DNA of 56,510 nt. Origin: Candidatus Sericytochromatia bacterium (GTDB taxonomy: Bacteria > Cyanobacteriota > Sericytochromatia > S15B-MN24 > JAQBPE01). Under the pieces are notes generated by a model that was given only the letters and a program-made list of their open reading frames with translations, searched no databases and had not been told where the DNA came from. Shown here one piece after another: positions 1 through 7,609 of this stretch (its first letter is position 1; every line of letters begins with the position of its first letter). The stretch is taken from assembly GCA_035285325.1 (NCBI GenBank), contig JAYKJB010000089.1, positions 1 through 56,510 of the forward strand. The letters are read 5' to 3'. Position numbers and translations under genes: made by a program.

Positions 1-1572
1 ATAGGGATGCCCTTCCCACTTGTGAAAGCAGGATTGCCAGTATTCAAAGGTCCTGAGGTCATTCGGCGTCCCCCAGCCCAGATAGGCCTCCACTTCAAAC
101 AAGCGACAGTTCAGACCCAGGGCCAGCGCGTCATTGAGGCAGGCATCCAGATAAAATTCGCCGTTGACGCGGCCGTCCCGTTGCATCAGACGCTCCACGC
201 AGCGCTTGACGTCCTGGGCGCGGCGAAAGGTGAAGGTCCCCAGCACCAGTGGATCCGTGGCCGGGTCGGCCAAGGGCACCTTCACGGACACCGAACGGAC
301 ACGACCTGCCTCAGCCTCTATCCAGCCGAACATCTGGGGATGGCGGGCCGCATAGGGGTACCCTCGGATCGCCCAGACGATCACATCCACCTCAGGATCC
401 GCACACAAGGCCTCGAACTGGCCGGCATCGTAGACCATGCCATGGTCGCAGGCGCCAAAGGTGATCGGCCCCTCGAGAGGACCTTGGGCGGCCTCGAGGG
501 CTTCCAGCCCCAGCAGGGCCGAGCACGCCTGCCCTTCCGTCACCCCCGCGAGCGTTTCCAGATGCGCGCCGGGATACTGGCGCAACAGCTCAGCCGACAC
601 CGCTTCACAGCCTGGCATGTCGGCCCGCAGAACGAAGGCGTACCGGCGAGCCGGCGGCAGCGAGGCGGTGGCCTGCAAGACCATCGGGCGTCCCGACACC
701 GGAATGAGGGGCTTGGGGAGCGGGTAGCCTTCGTCAGCAAAGCGTTGCCCCAAACCGGCCATCGGCACCACCACACTTCCCCGCGGCACACCCTGGCCGC
801 GAGGTGAAGCCACCAGCGCGCGAAACGCCTCCGACCACGTCCGGTACTCAGCGACATCCTCCGGCGTTCCCCACTGCATGAAGTGTTGCAGGGGGTACAC
901 GGCCACGGGTTGACCGCTCGCGAGCAGGGGCTTGTAAGCCAGACTCACATAATACTCACCGGAAACGGCCAAACCCTGCGCCACGGTTTCCTGAAAGGCC
1001 TGACGCATCAAGGCCGCAGAGGCAAAGTAATAGGTTCCACTCGAGGCATATTCCGCCATGCGGTCGGAGGTAAAGGGCTGCTTCTCCTGGATGTCCTCGA
1101 CCCAACCGTCCGATTCCCGCACGTAGGCATAGTTGGTGGTACCCAGCGAATGGGGGTGGAAGCCGCGATAAGCCGGGATCGCCCCGGCACACGCCGTCTC
1201 CTGCACGAACGCCTGGAAATGCGCCCAGTTCCAGTAACAGGTGAAGTCGCAGTAATTCACGACGACCGGCTGTTCAGGCTTCAGGAGGTGTTCCACCTGC
1301 TGCACGGCATGAACGGGGCCCCGTTTGTGGGGCGCGATCCCGATCACCCGCCCGGTCGGACACCATTGGCGCAAGGTCGCCTCGAGCCCATAGGTGGGGT
1401 CATCGAGGTGGTCCTGATTGCAAATGAAGAGGAAGTCCGTCTCGCCCGGGAACATCGCGATGACGTGCGCGATGATCGGCTTGCCTTCCAGCTCGATCAG
1501 GGGCTTGGGCCGCGCATAGCCCGCACGGCGAAAACGCTCGCCAAAGCCTGACATGGGGATCACGATTTGCAC
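1..1572 (-). CDS. Tandem-domain sugar/choline-phosphate type nucleotidyltransferase (C-terminus outside window)
   Basis: The frame stays open to base 1, so the C-terminus is missing. Two nucleotidyltransferase domains of about 250 residues each follow one another. The first starts at residue 3 with IVIPMSGFGERF and then RPKPLIEL. The second starts near residue 267 with VVVPMAGLGQRF and then LPKPLIPV. Both show the G-x-G-x-R NTP-binding loop and the following K-P-L. Acidic positions that could bind the metal are visible in each half (NYCDF and GACDHG). Such domains transfer a nucleotide to a sugar phosphate or choline phosphate; the substrate here is unknown. I chose the GTG at 1572 because GAGAGGG lies about 10 nt upstream and the protein then begins VQIVIPM, typical of the family. 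It lies next to the accessory region. Confidence 0.75.
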   Translation of the reverse strand, partial: MQIVIPMSGFGERFRRAGYARPKPLIELEGKPIIAHVIAMFPGETDFLFICNQDHLDDPTYGLEATLRQWCPTGRVIGIAPHKRGPVHAVQQVEHLLKPEQPVVVNYCDFTCYWNWAHFQAFVQETACAGAIPAYRGFHPHSLGTTNYAYVRESDGWVEDIQEKQPFTSDRMAEYASSGTYYFASAALMRQAFQETVAQGLAVSGEYYVSLAYKPLLASGQPVAVYPLQHFMQWGTPEDVAEYRTWSEAFRALVASPRGQGVPRGSVVVPMAGLGQRFADEGYPLPKPLIPVSGRPMVLQATASLPPARRYAFVLRADMPGCEAVSAELLRQYPGAHLETLAGVTEGQACSALLGLEALEAAQGPLEGPITFGACDHGMVYDAGQFEALCADPEVDVIVWAIRGYPYAARHPQMFGWIEAEAGRVRSVSVKVPLADPATDPLVLGTFTFRRAQDVKRCVERLMQRDGRVNGEFYLDACLNDALALGLNCRLFEVEAYLGWGTPNDLRTFEYWQSCFHKWEGHPY

Positions 1573-1706
1573 GCTGGGGACACCCTCTCGGATGAGGACA
1601 GAACGCCTCTCTGGGCAGCGGTCTCGAAGTTCTCGTGGTCTGACGGAAGGGGCGTCGTGGGTTTGCGGCCTCAGCCGCCCTGCGACGGCCCAAGCTTTCC
1701 CGGAAA

Positions 1707-1893
1707 AACGCTCACCCCAGTGTAGCGTAAGTCCGGAGAGAGCTTCCGGCAGAGGCAATCGCTTGCCGACGGAGCCGATGTGCTCTGCCACGCCAGCGAT
1801 CGGCCAATCCCAGGACGCCTTCCGGGGAAGCGATCACCGGTTCCGGTAGCGGGTGCTCAGGTGATCGATGTGGAGCCGAATGCACAGCAGACG
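1707..1893. repeat. 187-bp direct repeat, copy 1
   Basis: This segment matches 5534-5720 in the same orientation with only about four differences over 187 bp. It contains an 8-bp perfect inverted pair (CGATCACC and GGTGATCG) and a small CCGGA/TCCGG hairpin. On the minus strand one frame reads ADRWRGRAHRLRRQA and ends SSLRTYATLG before a stop. This resembles the start of the core-binding domain of a tyrosine recombinase, which suggests a fragment of an integrase gene. No target-site duplication or terminal inverted repeat is evident. Confidence 0.9.
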
Positions 1894-1954
1894 TGGAGGC
1901 GGGGTACATTCGCCCACAGCACATACTTCTATCGACATATACGTGAGGCCCCTC

Positions 1955-4093
1955 ATGACCCATCGCCGCACGCTCCCCGCGCTCCTCCTCGCCACCGCCC
2001 TCGTAGGCTGCAGCACGACGTTCGCGGGCACCACCCCGACGCCGGGCACGGCGGCCGGGCCTCTTGGCGCCACCACCTCGGCCGCGTTGCCGGCCGGCGG
2101 CCCGCTGGTGGGCTCGGCCGTCCCGGGTGCGGGGGGGGCTGGTGGCGGGCAGGCCCCGGCGGCCGACGCCCCGCTGCCGCCGGAGCTCGCGGACCACACG
2201 TGGGGGCGGGTGCGGGGCTTCGCGCGGCTGATGGAAGGCGAGCCCTTCGGCGGCGCCACGATCAGCGGCTTCGACCTGGGGTCCAACGAGCCCGTCACGA
2301 TCCGCGCCACGGCGGATCTCGAGACCGGCGCGGCCAGGCCGACACCCCCCGTGACGGACGCGGACGGGAACTTCGACCTCATCGTGCAGGACCCCGGCGT
2401 CGGGAAGGTCGTGCGGCTCGTGATGACGCGCGGGGAGGAGCGCCTGATCACGGTGACGGACCCCTGGCCCGCCGAGCCGTCCCGGGTGGGCTACCGGCTG
2501 CAGCTCCGCAGGTCCCGGGTCGAGAACCTGAACGGTCCGATCAAGGTCGCCAAGGACGAGAACGGCAAGCCGGTTTTTATTGGACGGGGCGCGTACAACG
2601 AGGGGATGGGGAATCAAGTCGCGGAATCAGTAGGGACCTTTCTCCGGCTCAGGCAGGTGTATGCGATGGCCGACCTCGAGCTCTCCCTCAACGGCCTGTC
2701 GGCAATGGGGGCCATGAAGCTGCAGTTGCAACGCCCCGAGCAGGAGATCCAGGCGGGCATTAGCCGGCTGAGGTGGTGGACGTTCGAGGACCTGGAGCAG
2801 ACGTTCGAGAAGCTGAAGGCGGGTGGGTCACTCTCCGAGGCGGACAGGGGCTTCATCAAGACGACCATGCTCAGCGCCCCGGATGCGCGCGGCCTGCTGC
2901 GGGCGGACAAGGTGGAGGACTTCCGCAAAGCGATGTCGCTGCTCGGCAAATTCGGCAAGCGCGACGCGCTGGTGACCGAGGAGCTGAAGGTCCTCGCAGC
3001 GATGAACCTCGTCGGCCGCCTCAAAACCCCCATCGCCGTCGAAGCCAAGGACTTTCCGCTCGACCGGGTCGCCATCAGCCTCGCCGGGGTGCTGACCTTC
3101 ACGGGGCAGACCAACCCCGTGCGGATCTGGGGACCCCTCATGAGCCACTTCATCCCGACGCCAACGCTCTCCAGCGGCGGCAGCCGGACCGCCACGAGCA
3201 GCGGACAGGGAGGCGGCACGGGCCTCACACCCTCCCCTTCGGTGAGCCTGCAAGGGGGCCAACGACTGGCCTTCTTGCGACAGCCGATCGGCGGGGCGCA
3301 GCTGGTGGTAACCCGTAGTGCTGCGGCTCCCGAAGAGACCATTCTGGTCGCCCTGACGGGGGGGACGCCTCAGGCCTCTGGCGTGCTGGACCTGATTCCT
3401 TCTTCTGGAAGTGGTTGGAACGTTGCTCAGACCTTGAGCGGCAGTCGGACCTTGTACGTTGCGAGCGGCAGCAGTGCTGGACTTGCCTTTTACGAACCTG
3501 ATAGTCAGGCCAGTGGCCTCATTTTCCCCAATGGAGGCTATGCGCTGGCGGCCGACAGCACGCGTCTGTACGCTGCGAAAACCGGCTTTACCCAGCCTGT
3601 CCGCTGGATCAGTCAGGCCAATCATGCCGCGAGCAGCGTGCTGCAGGTGGCTGGCGCGAATTGGTTGATGACCAATCCGACCGCGATGACCGTGTTCGAC
3701 CCGGCCGTGGATGGCGTGCCGGTCTCCTCGGCGTCACCCACTCTTTTTATCGGAACCGACCCCTCGAACGCCGGAGGTGCGATTTTCTCAGCCCAGGATG
3801 GCGCCGCCACCGCTGTCCGGCTGGCGAGCGGATTGGGCGTGATTGAAGGCCTGGCCTACGCCTCGCCCGTTCTATACGTCAACCGAGGAGGCAATCAAAC
3901 CATCGTGGCCATCAACGTGAACACCGGGGCCTCCTCGGTGGTGGTATCGGCTTCCGGTGGCTCCAGCTTCGTGCAGGTTCCAGGACTGGGCTATCCCTTC
4001 GGGCTGACCTTGGATGACGATGGGGACCGCCTCTTCTTCCTGAAATCCACCGGGGTTCACGAGGTCGACCTCACTGGCTTTACCCGACCCTAG
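1955..4093 (+). CDS. Large lipoprotein with carboxypeptidase-regulatory-like and beta-propeller-like regions
   Basis: The 712-residue protein starts with a lipoprotein signal (MTHRRTLPALLLATALVGC, lipobox LVGC, Cys19), so it should be anchored in a membrane. An Ala/Gly/Pro-rich linker follows. Then comes a region (about 75-200) with 'VTDADGNFDLIV', reminiscent of carboxypeptidase regulatory-like domains, then a helical middle (about 210-400). A Ser/Gly-rich C-terminal half has recurring short strands such as 'LFIGTDPSNAGG' and 'RLFFLKSTGVHEVDL', suggesting a beta-propeller. The longest frame opens at 1868, but the ATG at 1955 gives a perfect signal peptide and has GTGAGG upstream. It lies between the two 187-bp repeats. 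Its layout recalls the 26883-30101 lipoprotein. Function unknown. Confidence 0.8.
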   Translation: MTHRRTLPALLLATALVGCSTTFAGTTPTPGTAAGPLGATTSAALPAGGPLVGSAVPGAGGAGGGQAPAADAPLPPELADHTWGRVRGFARLMEGEPFGGATISGFDLGSNEPVTIRATADLETGAARPTPPVTDADGNFDLIVQDPGVGKVVRLVMTRGEERLITVTDPWPAEPSRVGYRLQLRRSRVENLNGPIKVAKDENGKPVFIGRGAYNEGMGNQVAESVGTFLRLRQVYAMADLELSLNGLSAMGAMKLQLQRPEQEIQAGISRLRWWTFEDLEQTFEKLKAGGSLSEADRGFIKTTMLSAPDARGLLRADKVEDFRKAMSLLGKFGKRDALVTEELKVLAAMNLVGRLKTPIAVEAKDFPLDRVAISLAGVLTFTGQTNPVRIWGPLMSHFIPTPTLSSGGSRTATSSGQGGGTGLTPSPSVSLQGGQRLAFLRQPIGGAQLVVTRSAAAPEETILVALTGGTPQASGVLDLIPSSGSGWNVAQTLSGSRTLYVASGSSAGLAFYEPDSQASGLIFPNGGYALAADSTRLYAAKTGFTQPVRWISQANHAASSVLQVAGANWLMTNPTAMTVFDPAVDGVPVSSASPTLFIGTDPSNAGGAIFSAQDGAATAVRLASGLGVIEGLAYASPVLYVNRGGNQTIVAINVNTGASSVVVSASGGSSFVQVPGLGYPFGLTLDDDGDRLFFLKSTGVHEVDLTGFTRP

Positions 4094-4182
4094 GCGTCAC
4101 CCGTTGAAGCCTCACGCCTGCGACCGCGGCGGGGCCGGTTTGAACGTGGGCACAGCAGGCCTCTCACGGGTATGTGACCCCC

Positions 4183-4746
4183 ATGACCACCGACGACCAT
4201 GCCTGGAAGCAACTGCTCGACCCCCAGGGCCAGTTCCCTGCCGAGGCCCTGACGGGGCTGGAGCAGCGCGCCCGCGAGGCCCTGATGGCCTGCGGCGAGG
4301 TGGCGCTGGCGCAGACGGGCGAGGCCGCCGTCGACGGGCGCCGGCCGTTCGAGGCGGCGTTCTGGGCGCGGCTGCCGCGCTGGCGGACGCGGGACGTGTT
4401 CCAGGCCGACGTGCCCGTGGGGCTCGATTGGGGCGGCGAGGAGCTGGCCTTCCTCTCGCTCGTGGTGACGGAGGAGGCGCTGGAGGTGCGGCTGCCGGCG
4501 ATCGCCTGGACCACGGGCTACGGCGGCCCTGCCCTGGTCGCGAGCCTGTGGCGCCGGGAGGCGTTCTCCCAGCTGCGCAGCGCTGCCCTGCGGGCGCTGC
4601 TGGCGCAGGGCTTCGAGGCCCTGCGCGCCCGGCACGTGCTCTGCAGCCGCTGCGGCGAAGGCTTCGGGCCGGGGCGCTGCCTCACGGTGGGGGCCGAGGT
4701 GGTCTGCCACGGGTGCGCGGAGCAAGACCTCGGCGTGGTGTTCTGA
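4183..4746 (+). CDS. Hypothetical protein with C-terminal zinc ribbon
   Basis: This protein of about 187 residues is not assigned to a known family. Its body is rich in Ala, Leu, Arg and Glu. The C-terminus has CSRC, then about 18 residues later CHGC, a four-cysteine pattern expected to bind zinc. There is no signal peptide, so it is probably cytoplasmic. The start is uncertain: a GTG at 4174 and an ATG at 4183 are both in frame and neither has a clear ribosome binding site. Very high G+C third positions support real coding. It sits in the segment bounded by the 187-bp repeats. Confidence 0.65.
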   Translation: MTTDDHAWKQLLDPQGQFPAEALTGLEQRAREALMACGEVALAQTGEAAVDGRRPFEAAFWARLPRWRTRDVFQADVPVGLDWGGEELAFLSLVVTEEALEVRLPAIAWTTGYGGPALVASLWRREAFSQLRSAALRALLAQGFEALRARHVLCSRCGEGFGPGRCLTVGAEVVCHGCAEQDLGVVF

Positions 4747-4792
4747 GGGCAGGCGCCCCGGCAGCCCCGGTCGGGCTCGCGGCCCCAATCCA

Positions 4793-4823
4793 CCAAAAAG
4801 CCCCCCACCCGGAAAGCCAGGTG
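4793..4823. repeat. 31-bp copy of half of the tRNA-Leu terminator
   Basis: This stretch is identical over 31 bp to 7568-7598, which forms the A-run, one arm and loop of the terminator behind tRNA-Leu(CAA). Here the second hairpin arm is missing and the sequence diverges right after GGTG. It therefore looks like a recombination scar from a tRNA-Leu 3' flank. Confidence 0.85.
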
Positions 4824-5020
4824 ATCTGCGTGCGACACTTGAGGCCCTACGACCGGAATCAGGTAACCTGAATGAGGGGCCGCTGACCCCGGAGAGCGCC
4901 TACCTGCTGGCGTGCATCAAGGTTTGGGACGAGCAGCCGGAAAAGCCAGAAGCGGACATGCGCCAGGTCGGCCTCCAGCTGGCGGCTGATGCGGTCCGGG
5001 ATGACAGCGGGCCTCGGTAG
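4823..5020 (+). pseudogene. Possible 3' remnant of an unknown gene
   Basis: A start-less open frame follows the 31-bp scar and ends in TAG at 5018-5020. The peptide contains GPLTPESAYLLACIKVWDEQ and continues as a charged, helix-like sequence, unlike random translation. No ATG or GTG lies early in the frame, so it is more likely the tail of a gene whose front was lost at the 31-bp junction. I do not recognise the family. Confidence 0.35.
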
Positions 5021-5086
5021 TTCAGTTGGATAGATGGTGTCCGCCCTTAGAATGATGTCGGGGATTCGAGACTCTCCCGGAGCGCC
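5011..5086 (+). pseudogene. Degenerate tRNA-Arg-like sequence
   Basis: The sequence carries tRNA hallmarks: GTTCAGTTGGATAGA like a D-arm, GTCCGCC like the 5' anticodon stem, then GTCGGGGATTCGAG like a T-arm, and a GCGCC end. Overall it resembles tRNA-Arg(UCU). The acceptor strands (GCCTCGG against CCGGAGC) and the anticodon stem no longer pair properly and there are small indels, so I do not expect a working tRNA. A perfect terminator begins 10 bases downstream, as behind a real tRNA gene. Confidence 0.45.
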
Positions 5087-5095
5087 TGATGAGAA

Positions 5096-5134
5096 GCCGG
5101 TTTCCAGCGATGGCTGGAAACCGGCCTTTTCTTT
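5096..5134 (+). terminator. Strong Rho-independent terminator
   Basis: A perfect 13-bp stem (GCCGGTTTCCAGC) with a GATG loop is followed by CTTTTCTTT. It lies just behind the degenerate tRNA-like sequence and probably belonged to it. Confidence 0.9.
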
Positions 5135-5275
5135 CGGCATCCCTGGGGCATCCTTTGCGGTGCGGGTGACTTACCCTTGCTCGTCCTGAGAGACTAGCCT
5201 CAGCGCTGCCCGTGGGGTACACCAAGCCCGGCAGGCATTGACCGCCGGACGATGCGAGAAGCAGGAGGCACCTCG

Positions 5276-5464
5276 ATGCGTGAGACTCAGCCAGAAGGTT
5301 CGGACGAGAGCGACGAGGTCGCGGACGCGGACAGCGTGCTGAAAAAGCTCAAAAAGGTTTGGGCCCAAGGCCTCACCGCGCCCTCACCTGAGGACGAAGG
5401 CCCGCTGTGGGTGGACCCCGACATGCCGGTCTGGGGGAACATCGACCCGGACGAGGTGAGCTGA
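5276..5464 (+). CDS. Small acidic hypothetical protein
   Basis: A 62-residue, strongly acidic protein with one short basic patch (VLKKLKKVWAQ) and a C-terminal segment rich in Asp, Pro and Trp (WVDPDMPVWGNIDPDE). The ATG at 5276 has a perfect AGGAGG at 5263-5268, 7 bases upstream, which rules out the earlier in-frame start at 5252. It is followed after 34 bases by a second ORF with its own ribosome binding site. No family recognised. Confidence 0.65.
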   Translation: MRETQPEGSDESDEVADADSVLKKLKKVWAQGLTAPSPEDEGPLWVDPDMPVWGNIDPDEVS

Positions 5465-5498
5465 CCCAGCGGAGACCCTGCACCGGAGGACCGCAGCG

Positions 5499-5552
5499 AT
5501 GAGCGAGCAGCCAACCTACCCGAAACCCGAAACAACGCTCACCCCAGTGTAG
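5499..5552 (+). pseudogene. ORF start truncated by the 187-bp repeat
   Basis: An ATG preceded by GGAGG (5485-5489) starts MSEQPTYPKPE and runs straight into repeat copy 2 at 5534, where a TAG ends it after 17 codons. A well-formed ribosome binding site in front of so short a frame suggests that the original gene was cut when the repeat arrived. It would have been the second gene of a two-gene unit with 5276-5464. Confidence 0.45.
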
Positions 5553-5720
5553 CGTAAGTCCGGAGAGAGCTTCCGGCAGAGGCAATCGCTTGCTGACGGA
5601 GCCGATGTGCTCTGCCACGCCAGCGATCGGCCAATCCCAGGACGTCTTCGGGGGAAGCGATCACCGGTTCCGGTAGCGGTTGCTCAGGTGATCGATGTGG
5701 AGCCGAATGCACAGCAGACG
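5534..5720. repeat. 187-bp direct repeat, copy 2
   Basis: Nearly identical to 1707-1893 (about four mismatches), same orientation, start to start 3,827 bp. It has the same 8-bp inverted pair. On the minus strand it gives the same integrase-like frame (ADRWRGRAHRLRQQA, SSLRTYATLG, stop). Dropping one T before the stop would continue as LGERF, as expected in tyrosine recombinases, which hints at a frameshifted fragment. Confidence 0.9.
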
Positions 5721-5772
5721 ATGATGCAGGCAGCACGGTGGCCGTGGTGAAGCCTGACACCGGCGAGGTCCG

Positions 5773-6996
5773 TCACCCCTGCGGTCGTGGCGGGGCCGGG
5801 CGCCGATCGAGCCCACTGACCGTCGGCGTCGCCAGCGTCCACTCGAGGTCGTCCACGAGGTGAAGCAGGGCCGTCGCCTCCCAGACCCGGTTGCGCCGCC
5901 CGATCGAGACCTGCTTGAGGACCCCTGCCGCGCTCAGGTCGTTGAGGGCGCCGCGCACCGCCACCGCGCTCGCACCGACGAGGGCCTGGGCCGCCTCGGC
6001 GTTCAGCACGGGGTGGGCGGGCAGCAGCTGGATGAGGCGCTCAGCCGCGGAGTCGCTGCGGGGGTGGCCGAGGGCCTTCCGCCAGCGGCCCTGCAGCGCG
6101 AGCAGGTCGGCGTTGAGGCGCTTGGCGTGCTCGGTCGCGGCGTGGAGCGTGCGCAGGAAGGTCCGGCACCAGGCCAGCGCGTCGCCAGCCCGGAAGGCCG
6201 TCAGGCCTTCGACGTAACGCGTGGCGTTGGTAGCCAGCACCAGGCTCACGGGCGGCACGAAGTGGGGCGTCAGGCCGCGGCGACGCAGCACGGTGTGGAT
6301 CAATGCGCGGCCGACCCGGCCGTTGCCGTCGGCGAACGGGTGGATCGTCTCGAACTGCGCGTGCGCCACCGCCGCCTGGACGATCGCGGGCAGGTCCTCG
6401 CGGGCCAGGAAGTCGCACAGGTCCGCCAGCAGGGGCTCCACCTCGCCCTCGGGCGGCGGGATGAACTCGGCGTGCGCCGGGCTGTGCGACGAGCCCCCGA
6501 TCCAGTTCTGAGTCGTGCGGAGGCGGCCGGCAACCTCCCGGTCCTCGGTGCCTTCGAGCAGCTGGCGGTGGATGCGCAGCAGGTCCGCCACCTCGATGCG
6601 GACCGTCCGCGAGCCGAGCTGGATGGCGGCCTCCATCGCGGCGATGTTGCCCATCACCGAGCGGGCCAGCGCGTCGCCCTGCGCGGGCGCGAGTTCCGAG
6701 CGCGCGAGGCGCCGCTGCGAGAGCTGCAACCCCTCGATGCGGCTGGAGCCGATGCTCTCCGCCCTTAGCAGCTGACGGCTCAGGGCCTCGAGGCCGCTCA
6801 CCACCACGAGGTCCTGCAGCTGGGCGACCGCCTGCACCGTCGCCTCCAGCTCCTGCGCCAGGTCCAGCGGCAGCGCCAGCGTGAAGCCCGCCACCGGGTC
6901 GGGGACGTAGGCCTCGTAACGGAAGCCGCGGGCCGCCCGGTGCTGCTCACCCAGGCTCAGGTCTGGCTCCCACCAGCGTGACTCGAAGCGCGGCAT
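5773..6996 (-). CDS. Fic/DOC family AMP-transferase with N-terminal inhibitory motif
   Basis: The 407-residue protein carries the Fic active-site motif HPFADGNGRVGR at about residues 219-230 (catalytic His, phosphate-binding loop, Arg). Fic enzymes usually transfer AMP to a hydroxyl of a target protein. The segment SIGSSRIEG (about 81-89) matches the (S/T)xxxE(G/N) inhibitory helix at the N-terminal side, so it appears self-inhibited (class II). A C-terminal winged-helix-like region follows (about 320-390, 'VRGALNDLSAAGVL'). The frame opens at 7062, but the ATG at 6996 has GGGGAGAG 7 bases upstream and is preferred. It is convergent with repeat copy 2 and next to an HsdR remnant, which fits a defence locus. 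Confidence 0.88.
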   Translation of the reverse strand: MPRFESRWWEPDLSLGEQHRAARGFRYEAYVPDPVAGFTLALPLDLAQELEATVQAVAQLQDLVVVSGLEALSRQLLRAESIGSSRIEGLQLSQRRLARSELAPAQGDALARSVMGNIAAMEAAIQLGSRTVRIEVADLLRIHRQLLEGTEDREVAGRLRTTQNWIGGSSHSPAHAEFIPPPEGEVEPLLADLCDFLAREDLPAIVQAAVAHAQFETIHPFADGNGRVGRALIHTVLRRRGLTPHFVPPVSLVLATNATRYVEGLTAFRAGDALAWCRTFLRTLHAATEHAKRLNADLLALQGRWRKALGHPRSDSAAERLIQLLPAHPVLNAEAAQALVGASAVAVRGALNDLSAAGVLKQVSIGRRNRVWEATALLHLVDDLEWTLATPTVSGLDRRPAPPRPQG

Positions 6997-7068
6997 CGAC
7001 AAGCTCTCCCCGGCAGCGCCGTGCGAGGTCCGAGGGGCGTAACCTTTCGCACAGGGCTCCATAAGAAA

Positions 7069-7093
7069 CTATACCCGATAAGCCAATGTATAG
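7069..7093. promoter_or_regulatory. Inverted repeat upstream of the Fic gene
   Basis: CTATAC and GTATAG face each other across 13 bases in an AT-rich stretch about 75 bases upstream of the Fic start. It could be an operator or overlap the Fic promoter. No regulator gene is adjacent. Confidence 0.35.
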
Positions 7094-7203
7094 AGGCCGA
7101 TACGAAAGCCTGCCCCCGAGGGCTGCGCAGGACCGAGGGGTCCGCCACGCGCCTCCGTGGGGTATGAAGCGGGTGGCCCGTGCCCACAGGACAACAGCTG
7201 CCT

Positions 7204-7511
7204 ATGCCCGCCTTGCACCAAGAAATCCACTTCGAGACCGAGATCTGCGCGCGGCCGAGCTGATGAACGCGATCATGGACGCGCTCCAGGAGCACACCGC
7301 CATGAGCAAGTAGGCCCTCGCCTCCGAGCAGGTCCGCGGCAAGCTGCTCGGCGTGCTGCTCGGGCAGGGGCAGCTCTGGGAGGAGCTGCGGGCGCGTTCT
7401 GGGGCGCCTGCGCCGGAGGGTCGGGTGATGGAACTGCCACGGGCCCCTTACAACGGAGCCCTAGCGGCCGAGGCCCCGGAGGCGTGGGCGGGGCGATCGC
7501 CGGAGGGCTGA
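7204..7511 (+). pseudogene. hsdR: Collapsed type I restriction endonuclease subunit R (HsdR)
   Basis: The frame starts MPALHQEIHFETEICA, a typical HsdR N-terminus. It then jumps, with a frame change, to AELMNAIMDALQEHTAMSK and, past a TAG, to ALASEQVRGKLLGVLLGQGQ, which matches the C-terminal end of HsdR. The roughly 1,000 codons of nuclease and helicase between them are gone. The TAG stands where CAG (Gln) would be expected (AMSK-stop-ALASEQ), and the last frame ends at 7511. So an internal deletion plus a nonsense change destroyed the gene. No hsdM or hsdS remains in view. Confidence 0.7.
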
Positions 7512-7569
7512 GGCGCTCGCCCTCGGCACCCCGCCCGGCCGGATTTGTTACCCATAGTCATTATGAGCC

Positions 7570-7604
7570 AAAAAGCCCCCCACCCGGAAAGCCAGGTGGG
7601 GGGC
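7570..7604 (-). terminator. Terminator of tRNA-Leu
   Basis: On the minus strand a 10-bp perfect stem (GCCCCCCACC with GGTGGGGGGC) is followed by CTTTTTGG, six bases behind the tRNA. Half of it is copied at 4793-4823. Confidence 0.9.
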
Positions 7605-7609
7605 CAAAG

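Noticed and set aside
1707-1893. Integron attC site
   Set aside because: No RYYYAAC/GTTRRRY core pair bounds the repeat and no integron integrase is seen; the length and structure do not fit.
1712-2617. 301-codon minus-strand frame covering the first repeat and the lipoprotein start
   Set aside because: Most of it is antisense to the lipoprotein; only its last about 60 codons, inside the 187-bp repeat, look protein-like and are treated as a possible recombinase fragment.
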